Shown here piece by piece: positions 28,104-37,262 of a DNA stretch of 64,000 nt (positions are counted from its first letter, which is position 1; each line of letters begins with the position of its first letter). The translations under genes and the position numbers were made by a program. Source of the stretch: CBDHEY01 sp965262305 (GTDB lineage Bacteria > Pseudomonadota > Gammaproteobacteria > Pseudomonadales > Cellvibrionaceae); NCBI GenBank assembly GCA_965262305.1, contig CBDHEY010000002.1:682001-746000 (forward strand). The letters are read 5' to 3'. Under the pieces are notes generated by a model. It ran no database searches. It saw only the letters and a list, made by a program, of their open reading frames with translations, and was not told the origin of the DNA.

Positions 28104-28261
28104 TTAGGCGAATTCCTCAATGCAAGGTACAAAAAGCATGTAATTTTTTAGTTTAAACCTATGGGTCTTAGGAGTAAATTAATTTAATGATATTTGTTTT
28201 TAAGTATGTGCTGCAACTAGTTGTTTTGCCAGACTATTTACTTTTTTACGAATCGAATTGT

Positions 28262-29140
28262 CTACTTTCGTGAAGCCGTGATGCACGCCCATCCATCTTT
28301 AGCCGAAATCTCTTCAATTTCAAAGTCATTTGAGTAGGCAGAGACTATTGTTGACTCTTGGATTTGCAGAATGCCTGATAGACAGAGCTTTCCTCCTGGT
28401 TTGGTAATTGCTCCAATGGGTTTGGCGAGTTCAATCAATGGACCGGCTAAAATATTAGCAAATACAAAGTCCGCAGGCGCATCAGGGAGTTTAGATGGGA
28501 AAAATACTGGGAAATTTTCAGCTGCGAATCCATTTCGTTCAGCGTTATCTTTAGTGGCGATTATCGCTTGTGGGTCGATATCGACACCTACAACAGTATG
28601 CGCTTTGAGCAGCAGCGCTGCGATTCCGAGAATACCTGAGCCACACCCGTAGTCGATCACGGATTTGTTTGAAAAGCTTTGCTTTGCGATCCATTGGAGG
28701 CACAAAAAAGTGGTGGGGTGCGTGCCGGTTCCAAAAGCTAATCCTGGATCAAGCATTAGATTGACTGCCCCAGGCTCCGGGGGAGGTGTCCAGCTAGGAC
28801 ATATCCAAAAATTTTCGTGACATTGGATCGGATGGTAGTGAGTCATCCATTCGCGCTCCCAGTCCTTGTCTTCGAGTATTTGCCACTGAAATGAGTCAAT
28901 CTTGTGCTGAGTTTCTTGCTCGATTTTGCTTAATACTGCGTCCGTATCAATATCTGCATGAAACAACCCCGTTAAGCGAGTATCTTGCCAAAGGGGCGTC
29001 TCACCAATTTCTGGCTCAAATATTGGTTCGTCTGCGTTATCTTGGAGTGTTACAGAGAGCGCTTCGCACTTCGAAAGCGCATCTTCCAGATTGGGCGCAT
29101 CATTTCTTGTGGTATTTATTCTGAGTTGAAGCCAGGGCAT
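28262..29140 (-). CDS. prmA: Ribosomal protein L11 methyltransferase
   Basis: A 292-residue SAM-dependent enzyme that trimethylates L11. The N-terminal substrate domain begins MPWLQLRI, and the catalytic domain has DPGLAFGTGTHPTT, VIDYGCGSGILGIAAL and ANILAGPL. It starts 11 nt after accC and completes the accB-accC-prmA run. Confidence 0.97.
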   Translation of the reverse strand: MPWLQLRINTTRNDAPNLEDALSKCEALSVTLQDNADEPIFEPEIGETPLWQDTRLTGLFHADIDTDAVLSKIEQETQHKIDSFQWQILEDKDWEREWMTHYHPIQCHENFWICPSWTPPPEPGAVNLMLDPGLAFGTGTHPTTFLCLQWIAKQSFSNKSVIDYGCGSGILGIAALLLKAHTVVGVDIDPQAIIATKDNAERNGFAAENFPVFFPSKLPDAPADFVFANILAGPLIELAKPIGAITKPGGKLCLSGILQIQESTIVSAYSNDFEIEEISAKDGWACITASRK

Positions 29141-29151
29141 AAAATGTTTGT

Positions 29152-30492
29152 TTATAACCCTAGCTTTTTCTCTAAATAGTGAATATTAACTCCGCCCTCA
29201 GCAAAAGCACTATCTCGAACGAGATCTTTTTGCAGGTCGATATTAGTTTTTATGCCGCCAACAATAAGCTCATCTAAAGCATTTTCCATTCTCTTAAGAG
29301 CGGTATCTCTGTCATCGCCGTGAGTAATGAGTTTAGCGATCATTGAGTCGTAATACGGTGGAACTGAATAGCCACTGTAAAGATGAGAATCTACTCTCAC
29401 TCCCAGTCCGCCGGGAGGATGATAATTTGAAACTAACCCCGGACTCGGCATAAAAGTTTTCGAATCTTCTGCATTAATTCGACATTCGAAAGCATGTCCT
29501 TTTACTTTTATATCTTCTTGTCTTAATGCCAGTGGTTCACCAGCACAAACTTTTATTTGCTCCCTGATTAAATCTACCCCAGTTATCATTTCTGTTACTG
29601 GGTGTTCAACCTGAATACGCGTATTCATTTCAATAAAATAAAAGCGGCCGTCTTCAAACAAAAACTCAAATGTTCCAGCGCCTTTATAATTAATCTCAAC
29701 ACATGCATTCACGCAAGCTTGATAGACATCTTGGCGCACATAATCTTCAATATGTGGCGCAGGGGCTTCTTCTAACACTTTTTGATGACGTCTTTGCAGT
29801 GAGCAATCTCGGTCGAATAAGTGAACAGCATTACCTTGACCATCTGAAAGAATTTGTATTTCTACATGGCGTGGATTTTGTAGAAATTTCTCCATGTAAA
29901 CGGTATCGTCACCGAAAGCGGCTCCGGCTTCTGTTTTGGTCACCCTGATGGAATTCCAAAGCGCAGATTCAGTATGAACTACACGCATGCCGCGACCACC
30001 TCCACCAGCGGCGGCTTTGATTATAACTGGGTAGCCAATTTTTGAGGCTATTTCCATACAAGCCTCTCGATCATCTGGCAAAGGGCCGCCAGATCCTGGG
30101 ACAGTTGGAACGCCGGCCTTTTTCATCGCTTCAATAGCTGATACTTTATCACCCATTAAGCGAATCACATCGGGGTCAGGGCCTATAAACGTAAAACCAC
30201 TGCGCTGAACTTGCTCTGCAAAATCTGCATTTTCGGCAAGAAAACCATACCCTGGATGCACAGCAACCGAATCCGTGATCTCCATAGCAGAAATGATCGC
30301 AGGTATGTTTAGATAACTGTCTTTTGATGCATTAGGACCGATACAAACGGACTCATCTGCGAGTAAAACGTGCTTGAGGTCACGATCAGCTTTTGAATAA
30401 ACGGCAACAGTCTTAATACCCAATTCTTTACAGCTGCGTAAAATGCGCAGTGCAATTTCACCACGATTCGCAATTAGAACCTTTTCGAACAT
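29152..30492 (-). CDS. accC: Biotin carboxylase subunit of acetyl-CoA carboxylase
   Basis: A 446-residue ATP-grasp enzyme that carboxylates the biotin on AccB, the first step of fatty-acid synthesis. It starts MFEKVLIANRGEIALRI, has the Gly-rich AAAGGGGRGM loop, MEKFLQNPRHVEIQ and EMNTRIQVEHPVTE. Nineteen bases separate it from accB upstream. Confidence 0.98.
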   Translation of the reverse strand: MFEKVLIANRGEIALRILRSCKELGIKTVAVYSKADRDLKHVLLADESVCIGPNASKDSYLNIPAIISAMEITDSVAVHPGYGFLAENADFAEQVQRSGFTFIGPDPDVIRLMGDKVSAIEAMKKAGVPTVPGSGGPLPDDREACMEIASKIGYPVIIKAAAGGGGRGMRVVHTESALWNSIRVTKTEAGAAFGDDTVYMEKFLQNPRHVEIQILSDGQGNAVHLFDRDCSLQRRHQKVLEEAPAPHIEDYVRQDVYQACVNACVEINYKGAGTFEFLFEDGRFYFIEMNTRIQVEHPVTEMITGVDLIREQIKVCAGEPLALRQEDIKVKGHAFECRINAEDSKTFMPSPGLVSNYHPPGGLGVRVDSHLYSGYSVPPYYDSMIAKLITHGDDRDTALKRMENALDELIVGGIKTNIDLQKDLVRDSAFAEGGVNIHYLEKKLGL

Positions 30493-30511
30493 GAAAATTT
30501 CTCCGTGCGAA

Positions 30512-30979
30512 TTAAGAAATGACGATCAAAGGTTGATCAAAATCGACAGGTTGACCATCTTCTACAAGGATTGATTCTACGACACCGGCTTTATCGCTTT
30601 CGATTTGATTCATCATTTTCATCGCTTCAACAATACAAATCACATCTCCTGCTTTCACTGTCTGACCAACCTCAACAAATGCTGATGCACCGGGACTAGG
30701 TGAACGATAGAAAGTACCTACCATTGGTGAGTTCACAGTATGGTTTGATGATGCATCTTGTTTATTTTCTGGTTCGGCTGATGGGGCTGCTACAGGAGCT
30801 TGAGTCTGAGCTGAAGCTGCTACTGGGGCTGCTTGTGGCATAGCCATTTGAGGTAGTATTGTCGTTTTTGAGCCACGACTAATCCTTACTGATTCTTCTC
30901 CTTCTTTAATTTCTAACTCTTCAATGTTTGATTCTTCAAGGAGTTCTATTAATTTTTTTATCTTTCGAATGTCCAACAC
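30512..30979 (-). CDS. accB: Biotin carboxyl carrier protein
   Basis: A 155-residue carrier. An N-terminal helical region is followed by an Ala/Pro/Gln-rich flexible linker (about 43-80) and the biotinyl domain, with the biotin on Lys121 in EAMKMMNQI. The thumb-like insertion FYRSPSPGASAFVE is present, as in the acetyl-CoA carboxylase type. Confidence 0.98.
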   Translation of the reverse strand: MLDIRKIKKLIELLEESNIEELEIKEGEESVRISRGSKTTILPQMAMPQAAPVAASAQTQAPVAAPSAEPENKQDASSNHTVNSPMVGTFYRSPSPGASAFVEVGQTVKAGDVICIVEAMKMMNQIESDKAGVVESILVEDGQPVDFDQPLIVIS

Positions 30980-31014
30980 ATCCCCCTAGATTAAATATCT
31001 ATTTTGGTTTTTAT

Positions 31015-31458
31015 TTATTTGCCTTTGAGAATATCAATGGCGGCTTTTAAGGCTAGTGAATAGCTATTTGCGCCAAATCCACAGATTACGCCTTTAGCAA
31101 TATCAGAAAAATAAGAATGGTGACGGAAATTCTCGCGCTGGTGGACGTTCGAGAGGTGACATTCGATGAACGGAATATCAACCGCACTTAATGCATCTCT
31201 AAGTGCGACGCTTGTATGGGTAAATGCAGCTGGGTTGAAAATGATAAATTCGATGTTTTCGGATTTAGCACTATGTATCCGATTTATTAATTCAAATTCC
31301 GCATTACTCTGAAAGCTTACGAGCGAGTATCCACTTGCAGTAACTTCAGATGTTAGTTTGTTATCTATGTCCGCTAGCGTCGTCTTACCGTAGACTTCTG
31401 GTTCTCGCGTGCCAAGCATATTCAAATTTGGTCCGTGCAAAACGAGAATGCTAGCCAT
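31015..31458 (-). CDS. aroQ: 3-dehydroquinate dehydratase, type II
   Basis: A 147-residue dodecameric enzyme of the shikimate pathway. HGPNLNMLGTREPEVYG contains the catalytic arginine and tyrosine loop; FNPAAFTHTSVALRDA and ECHLSNVHQRE hold the active-site Asn, His and Arg. It is the first gene of an aroQ-accB-accC-prmA operon. Confidence 0.97.
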   Translation of the reverse strand: MASILVLHGPNLNMLGTREPEVYGKTTLADIDNKLTSEVTASGYSLVSFQSNAEFELINRIHSAKSENIEFIIFNPAAFTHTSVALRDALSAVDIPFIECHLSNVHQRENFRHHSYFSDIAKGVICGFGANSYSLALKAAIDILKGK

Positions 31459-31492
31459 CTTTATTGCCTACTGTCGCAAAATTCTGAGATTT

Positions 31493-31507
31493 GTAACTAA
31501 ATGTTAC
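31493..31507. promoter_or_regulatory. Inverted repeat upstream of aroQ-accBC
   Basis: GTAAC-N5-GTTAC, a perfect 5-bp inverted repeat, lies 35-49 bases before the aroQ start in the 145-base gap that should carry the operon promoter. It is a candidate operator, for example for control of fatty-acid synthesis, but the regulator is unknown and the site is short. Confidence 0.3.
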
Positions 31508-31603
31508 GAAAATCCGTAAAATTCTTTATTTGTCTTTAGCTGAGCGGATTTTGCCTAAATTACGCTATTGTGTCCATTAAAAGCATAACTTTTTTGACAT
31601 TTT

Positions 31604-33424
31604 TCAAAGTGTCGCCGTTTTATTGATCGCTCTATCCATTGCATCGAGCACCATTTTTTGTGTCAGAATTTGCGGCAATACCTCAGGGGGCAACGTGTTA
31701 TCTGCTGGATACATCAAATAAAGTGGCACTCCGCTACGACCATGTTGTTTGAGCAAAGCTGAAATATCTGGATCGCTATTAGTCCAATCGCCTTGCAGCA
31801 TTGTTATGCCGAGTTGCTCCGCTTTTTGAGTGACGGCATTAGTGTTTATGGCTACGCGTTCGTTAACTTTACAGGTTATGCACCAGTCAGCGGTTAAATC
31901 TACAAATACGGGTGTTCCCTGGCGTCTCAGCTCTTCCAATATGTTTGGTGAATATGCTTGCCACTGTTCGTCGGTGCTTGGTTGAAAGGTTTTTACATCC
32001 AGTGCCAATACCGCAGCGCTTCCAAAGGACGCGGCGATAAGTCCCCTTGACATAAATTGGCTCAGTTTTTTCTGAGGGTTTAGTTTTAACAGCCAAACTC
32101 CAAAAGCAATTAGCACCGCTCCTAAAACTATGGCCGCTGCACCATCACTAGAAACTTGATTACCCAGAACCCATACGAGCCATACACTAGTCGCAAACAA
32201 CGGATAAGCAAGGAATTGCTTCAATTTGTCCATCCAAGCGCCTGGTGCAGGTAAAATCTTAGCAAAGCTCGGGATATAGCTTAGCAAAAGAAAAGGTAAC
32301 GCCATGCCGAAGCCAAGTGCGATAAAAACGAGTAATGCGATCGCCATGGGTTGAGTTAATGCAAATCCTAATGCGCTTGCCATAAATGGCGCTGTACAAG
32401 GGCTCGCGACAACTGCCGCTAATACGCCAGTAAAGAATGAAGAGCTCAGACCCTTGCCGCTCGTTAATGATTGCCCTGCACCCATCCAGCTTGTGCCAAT
32501 TTCGAGCATTCCAGAAAGGCTAAGCCCCATTATGAAAAATAAGTAAGCCATGAAAGCAACAAATACAGGATGTTGGAGTTGGAATCCCCAACCAAGTGCT
32601 TCGCCCGCTTGGCGGGCTCCCAGAATAATTAAGGCTACGAGAACAAATGACCCAATCACGCCTGCAGTGTAAGCCCAACCGTGAAGCTTTTGATTGTGTC
32701 CGGACATGTTTGAGGAGGCAAAGCTAAGCGCCTTAAGCGATAAAACGGGAAACACGCATGGCATGAGATTCAGGATTAAACCACCAATGAGAGCGCTGAT
32801 AAGAATAAAGGGTAAAAAGTGACCCTCTGAGGCATTTCCGGTTGATACTGACTGATTTTGGTTCCCAGTGTTCGAGCCTCCAGTGCCAGAATTTGAGGAA
32901 GCACTCACAGGCGCAAAGCTCGTTTTTTCTTTTTCAATAATATTTAGGTTTTTATCCACATGAAAGAAGTGTTTTCTAGGGGGATAGCATAGCCCAGCGT
33001 CAGCGCAGGCTTGAGAGCGAACTACTAACTCAAATGGTGGGCTAATCTTGGGTATTTCAGCAGAAGTTTGAGTGTTGTTGTAATAAACCGTGACGGTTTT
33101 TTGAAAATACTCGTCGTACTTTTCTTCTCCTTGTTGAAAGCTAAGCGAGAGTTTTTCTTGAGTATCAAAGTTTTTCGCCTCTGCTTTAAATTGGTGTTGG
33201 TACAGGTAGTATCCGGGCGCAGCGAGCCAATCTACATAAATCTTATTGTTGTCAATGCTCAACACCGCTTGATAAGCGTCCTCAACGCTTAAAAATTCAT
33301 CGTCACCATTCGATGAAAATGGGTCACTACTGTGACTCAACGACGCTATGATGAATATAATTAGGGCGGTTATTGTTTTGGGCAGCCAGCGTAAAGTCAT
33401 AGTTGTTAATACATCTCTAATCAT
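31604..33424 (-). CDS. dsbD: Thiol:disulfide interchange protein DsbD
   Basis: A 606-residue membrane reductase that carries electrons from cytoplasmic thioredoxin to periplasmic DsbC/DsbE. A signal peptide (about residues 9-32) leads the N-terminal domain with its Cys pair in ACADAGLCYPP; about eight membrane helices follow (205-455) with NLMPCVFPVLSLK and SPCTAPFMA; the C-terminal thioredoxin domain has WCITC. The start may be the ATG at 33424 or the internal ATG at 33400; neither has a clear Shine-Dalgarno, and the second fits the signal peptide better. Confidence 0.95.
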   Translation of the reverse strand: MIRDVLTTMTLRWLPKTITALIIFIIASLSHSSDPFSSNGDDEFLSVEDAYQAVLSIDNNKIYVDWLAAPGYYLYQHQFKAEAKNFDTQEKLSLSFQQGEEKYDEYFQKTVTVYYNNTQTSAEIPKISPPFELVVRSQACADAGLCYPPRKHFFHVDKNLNIIEKEKTSFAPVSASSNSGTGGSNTGNQNQSVSTGNASEGHFLPFILISALIGGLILNLMPCVFPVLSLKALSFASSNMSGHNQKLHGWAYTAGVIGSFVLVALIILGARQAGEALGWGFQLQHPVFVAFMAYLFFIMGLSLSGMLEIGTSWMGAGQSLTSGKGLSSSFFTGVLAAVVASPCTAPFMASALGFALTQPMAIALLVFIALGFGMALPFLLLSYIPSFAKILPAPGAWMDKLKQFLAYPLFATSVWLVWVLGNQVSSDGAAAIVLGAVLIAFGVWLLKLNPQKKLSQFMSRGLIAASFGSAAVLALDVKTFQPSTDEQWQAYSPNILEELRRQGTPVFVDLTADWCITCKVNERVAINTNAVTQKAEQLGITMLQGDWTNSDPDISALLKQHGRSGVPLYLMYPADNTLPPEVLPQILTQKMVLDAMDRAINKTATL

Positions 33425-33570
33425 TGTGAGTTGCGGTAATTTATGTATTGTCTCGGTTCGACAAGGATTTCTAACGATAGTTTTGCCTAATTTAGAATTA
33501 ATCGTTATTGAATTAGCATAGTTTAAACGATCTAATAACGGACTATCGCTAATACACCATTAAAGCTTAA

Positions 33571-34377
33571 ATGTTGAGTGTTATGAGGATTTTATTGACC
33601 GTTCTGCGAGCTAAAGCTAATTGGTATCCTTTGTTTCTAATTGGGATAAGCACAATCTCATTAATAGGATGTCAAACGCTTACGCCTCAAAAAAATCTTC
33701 AGAGCCATCCTTTAATAGATCCTCCTTCTAAGCACTTAGTCACAAAACAAGAGCCGGTGAAAAGATTATCCATAGAAGATCGATTACTGGAGCGAGCCGA
33801 AATAGCGTTTAGACAAGGACACTATTTACCACGTCAAAACGCCTCCAACGCCTATGATCGGTTTCATTCTGTTTTAGTTGTAAACGCTGACAACAAACAG
33901 GCGCGAGCAGGTTTGCAAGCGATTATGCTGACCTATACTGATCGTGTTCGAAAGGCATTAAGCTCGGGAAAGTTATCGAGCGCGAAAGCTATTTTACAAC
34001 GTATCGAGGTTTACTTTCCTGGTAATAATCTTCTTATCGATTTAAAAAAGCAGATTTTAGAGCAAGAAAAGAAAACGCTAGCTAGTGAAGCTGTTGTTAA
34101 TAGTCAAGAATTAAAGAAAACTGAGATACTAGATTATGAGGATTTTCCGCTGGATCCTGCAAATTTAAGCTCTAAAGCGGAGGAAACGTTGAGTTTATTA
34201 AGTGCTATCGCATACAGGTTAAAATCAACGGATGAAAGTATCCTTATTTTTGCCAGAAATGACGCTGAAGGGCGTTGGATTTACAAGAAGATGAAACAAG
34301 CAGCGAAGGGCTACCGGGTGAGGGGTGATATTCGCTACTCAAAAACACCAAAAATAAGAATTCTTCCACCATTATAG
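33571..34377 (+). CDS. Lipoprotein with TPR-like helical region
   Basis: A 268-residue lipoprotein with signal peptide and lipobox LIGC (Cys34 from the first ATG; a second ATG lies four codons in). The mature part is helical and includes a stretch (about 72-155) with TPR-like spacing: AEIAFRQGHY, AYDRFHSVLVVNADNKQARAGL. The last third contains ESILIFARNDAEGRWIYKKM and IRYSKTPKIRI, which are beta-like. No enzyme motif is visible. It is divergent from dsbD and 49 nt before the next small lipoprotein gene. Confidence 0.72.
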   Translation: MLSVMRILLTVLRAKANWYPLFLIGISTISLIGCQTLTPQKNLQSHPLIDPPSKHLVTKQEPVKRLSIEDRLLERAEIAFRQGHYLPRQNASNAYDRFHSVLVVNADNKQARAGLQAIMLTYTDRVRKALSSGKLSSAKAILQRIEVYFPGNNLLIDLKKQILEQEKKTLASEAVVNSQELKKTEILDYEDFPLDPANLSSKAEETLSLLSAIAYRLKSTDESILIFARNDAEGRWIYKKMKQAAKGYRVRGDIRYSKTPKIRILPPL

Positions 34378-34426
34378 TTTTTAATAGTGCGATAATGAAA
34401 CATGAAAATAAACAAGCCAGAAAGCA

Positions 34427-34876
34427 GTGATTGAGTCAAAAGGATTCCAATACAAAAATCATATTTTGTGCATCATTTTCATACTCGCCTGTGTTGGTTG
34501 TTCAGGCCATGAAAAGCGCATTATTCACGGCGCGTTTATGCATGAAATGTCTGAAACTGAGACTGATGGTATCGTTTATTTTTCGATGGTGAATCCTTAT
34601 AAAGAGGAGTTGGTTTTTAACTATGCGCATACTCAGATAGCGGATTACTTGAGTATCCATCGAGATTTCTACGAAAATGGAACTAAAAAATCACTTGAGG
34701 TGAGGCATTTGCGCCTTTCCCCTGGAGAAAAACTTTTATTTAAGCCTGGTGGTTATAGTTTAAAGTTATTTGGTTTGGCAAACAGGTTGGTGTCGGGCGA
34801 TACTTTTGAAGTGGTTTTTGAATTTGAGAATAAAATTTCTCAAACTGTGGTTGTTGAAGTCCGAGTCGGACGTTGA
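34427..34876 (+). CDS. PCuAC-like lipoprotein lacking copper ligands
   Basis: A 149-residue lipoprotein starting at a GTG, lipobox CVGC (Cys25). The mature part has the layout of the PCu(A)C copper-chaperone family: VYFSMVNPYKEELV near the start, IHRDF, a central VRHLRLSPGEKLLFKPGGYSLKLFGL segment read across about residues 88-114, then a final beta pair. In true PCuAC proteins the copper site is made of one His-Met pair, a central Met and a late His-x-Met. Here only the first His remains; the other positions are Arg/Phe, Val or Leu, Ser and Lys/Leu. I therefore infer the fold but not copper transfer. Confidence 0.68.
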   Translation: MIESKGFQYKNHILCIIFILACVGCSGHEKRIIHGAFMHEMSETETDGIVYFSMVNPYKEELVFNYAHTQIADYLSIHRDFYENGTKKSLEVRHLRLSPGEKLLFKPGGYSLKLFGLANRLVSGDTFEVVFEFENKISQTVVVEVRVGR

Positions 34877-34926
34877 CATATTTAGTTTAAATTTAAAACA
34901 AAAATACAATTGCTTAAAACCAAGGA

Positions 34927-36003
34927 ATGTTAATTTTGAAGGAAAAGTACTCATTAAAGAGAATTAAAGATCTAGCTGAAACCCGCTGGCTGGATTTTCG
35001 TGGTGATTTAAAGGATTCGCATCGGTGGATTAAAGTCTCGGTGGGTGTCGTTTCTGTTTATCTTATTATCGCGATTGTTTTAGGGTTTATTTGGACTTTT
35101 GAGCCGGATCCTTTTGATGTTTCATTCGTGGCAAATCAAGAAATAGAAAGTCAGGGTAACAATCTGGTGACGGGGGTGCATACCACAGCGTCGTTAATCG
35201 GTGTTGTTGAGGTTCTCCTTAAAAAGAGTGGGGGGTATATTTCTAATGATATAACTCCTCCAGGGATTTGGATGGATAATATTCCTAACTGGGAGTATGG
35301 GGTTCTCATTCAAGCTCGTGATTTCACCAAAGCAATGCGCGAAGCTTTTAGTCGATCGCAATCTCAGTCTACAGAAGACAAAGATCTAGCGCTTGCTGAA
35401 TCGAGGTTTAATTTTGATCATAGAAGCTGGCTCCTGCCTCAAACTGAAGGCGAATATCGAGAAGGTGTTAAGTATTTACGAGCATATTTAAAGAGACTTT
35501 CTGATAGTACACAAACTGATGCTCAATTTTACGCTAGAGCGGATAACTTGCGATATTGGTTGAGCACGGTTGAAACTCGCTTGGGTAGTTTATCTCAAAG
35601 ACTGAGCGCTAGTGTGGGTCAGAAACGCTACAACACAGATTTGGCTGGAGACGCGAATGCCGCCCAATCGACTAGTGCCCCTAAAGAAGTCATTGTTAAA
35701 ACTCCTTGGCTAGAAATTGATGATGTATTTTTTGAAGCGCGAGGCAGTGCCTATGCGATTACCCACTTTCTGAAAGCAATTGAAGTTGACTTTGCACCAG
35801 TTTTAGAGAAAAAGAATGCGCGTGTAAGTTTGCAACAAATTATCCGCGAATTGGAATCTGCACAAGACCCAATTTACAGCCCAATAATATTAAATGGCAG
35901 CGGCTTTGGTATTTTAGCTAACCATTCTTTGGTTATGGCTTCTTACCTTTCAAGAGCAAATGCTGCAATTATTGATCTTCGAGATTTGTTGTCGCAAGGG
36001 TAG
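34927..36003 (+). CDS. DUF2333 family inner-membrane protein
   Basis: A 358-residue protein matching the gammaproteobacterial DUF2333 family. One membrane helix (about 38-60) is followed by a periplasmic region, with conserved segments GGYISNDITPPGIWMDNIPNWEYGVL and DDVFFEARGSAYA. The role is unknown to me. The start is uncertain: AAGGA lies directly against the ATG at 34927 but 9 bases before a TTG at 34936, which has better spacing. Confidence 0.88.
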   Translation: MLILKEKYSLKRIKDLAETRWLDFRGDLKDSHRWIKVSVGVVSVYLIIAIVLGFIWTFEPDPFDVSFVANQEIESQGNNLVTGVHTTASLIGVVEVLLKKSGGYISNDITPPGIWMDNIPNWEYGVLIQARDFTKAMREAFSRSQSQSTEDKDLALAESRFNFDHRSWLLPQTEGEYREGVKYLRAYLKRLSDSTQTDAQFYARADNLRYWLSTVETRLGSLSQRLSASVGQKRYNTDLAGDANAAQSTSAPKEVIVKTPWLEIDDVFFEARGSAYAITHFLKAIEVDFAPVLEKKNARVSLQQIIRELESAQDPIYSPIILNGSGFGILANHSLVMASYLSRANAAIIDLRDLLSQG

Positions 36004-36053
36004 GCCGTTTTAGGTGAGCGAGAGATTGCCTCGCCCACAAAGTAGTTCGCAAG

Positions 36054-37046
36054 TTAAATACTTTTGAGTATTTCTTGATGTTGCTCAGGCGCTAACCTTG
36101 GTCCAAATTGCGTTACTACGACTGAGGATGCTTTAGATGCAAGTTTGCCGGCTTGTTCAAAATTCCAACCTTGGCTTATACCGTAGAGAAATGCACCTGC
36201 AAACATGTCTCCTGCTCCGTTTGAATCGACTGGTGTAACAGTATTGGGTGCAATTTCAATATATTTTTCTCCATCAAAGAGCCTCGCTCCGTCTCCTCCG
36301 AGAGTGACAGCAAATTGCTTTGCGTGTTTTTTTAGAGCTTCACAAGCCTCGTCTAATGAGTTTGTTTGAGTAAAACCTGTTGCCTCGTCTTGGTTACAAA
36401 ATAAGAGATCGACACCATCGCCAATCATTTCCTCGAGCCCTTCTTTAAAGAATTCAACCATTGCTGGGTCAGAAAGACTGATCGCTGTTTTTACACCAAA
36501 TTGTTCTGCAGATTTTCTTAAACTAATAGCTGCGGGTTTTGCTGTTTCAGACGTAACCAGATAGCCTTCAATATAAACATACTCCGATTGTTTTAGAGCT
36601 TCTTCATCGATTTCTGATTCACTAAGCTTTTCACTTATGCCAAGAAAAGTATTCATCGTGCGCTCTGCGTCTGGCGTTACAAGTACAAGGCATTTTCCTG
36701 TGATACCTTCCGAAGAGCCGTTTTGTTTGTGATATTTAACATTTGCTGCGGCTAAATCATTTAAATAATGCTCGCCATTTTGGTCATTAGAAACTAGACA
36801 GCTGTAAAAGGTATTTGCGCCGAAATAGCTGGCAGCAATAACCGTATTTGCCGCCGAACCTCCACTGGCCCTCTTGGAAGCAATAATATTGCTGTCTAAA
36901 TGTTCGACGATTTCTTGTTGTTTTGCTTCATCTACGAGTGTCATAACACCCTTGTTTATGCCAAGAAGCTCTAAATCCTTATCGGAAACTTCGATTTCAG
37001 TGTCTAGTAATGCTGCGCCTATACCGTAAATATTGAATTGGGTCAT
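36054..37046 (-). CDS. Adenosine kinase-like PfkB sugar kinase
   Basis: A 330-residue ribokinase-fold kinase that probably makes AMP from adenosine. N-terminal signature GGSAANTVIAASYFGA and the C-terminal anion hole NGAGDMFAGAFLYG with the catalytic Asp are present. The typical adenosine-kinase features (ALLDTEIEV near the start) support this over fructokinase. It converges on the DUF2333 gene and diverges from the DUF1631 gene. Confidence 0.88.
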   Translation of the reverse strand: MTQFNIYGIGAALLDTEIEVSDKDLELLGINKGVMTLVDEAKQQEIVEHLDSNIIASKRASGGSAANTVIAASYFGANTFYSCLVSNDQNGEHYLNDLAAANVKYHKQNGSSEGITGKCLVLVTPDAERTMNTFLGISEKLSESEIDEEALKQSEYVYIEGYLVTSETAKPAAISLRKSAEQFGVKTAISLSDPAMVEFFKEGLEEMIGDGVDLLFCNQDEATGFTQTNSLDEACEALKKHAKQFAVTLGGDGARLFDGEKYIEIAPNTVTPVDSNGAGDMFAGAFLYGISQGWNFEQAGKLASKASSVVVTQFGPRLAPEQHQEILKSI

Positions 37047-37262
37047 ATTTATTCACTTAATTAAAATAAGGGTTCGGGGGAATAAAATTTGCGTGTAAAA
37101 TATTGATTTGCAATCAATTAGTCAACAAAAGATACGAATTAACTTAATACTGTCTATTATGTATGAGTGGGGACATAAATCATAATAGATCGCCAGCTCA
37201 TTTTAGAGCGAGTTAATAAGCGTTGACCGAACGACGAGTGTCGAAGGAAATGTAAACTAACC

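Noticed and set aside
36014..36040. Possible bidirectional terminator between DUF2333 and adenosine kinase genes
   Set aside because: A stem near GTGAGCGAG / CTCGCCCAC exists but has a mismatch and no T-run on either strand.
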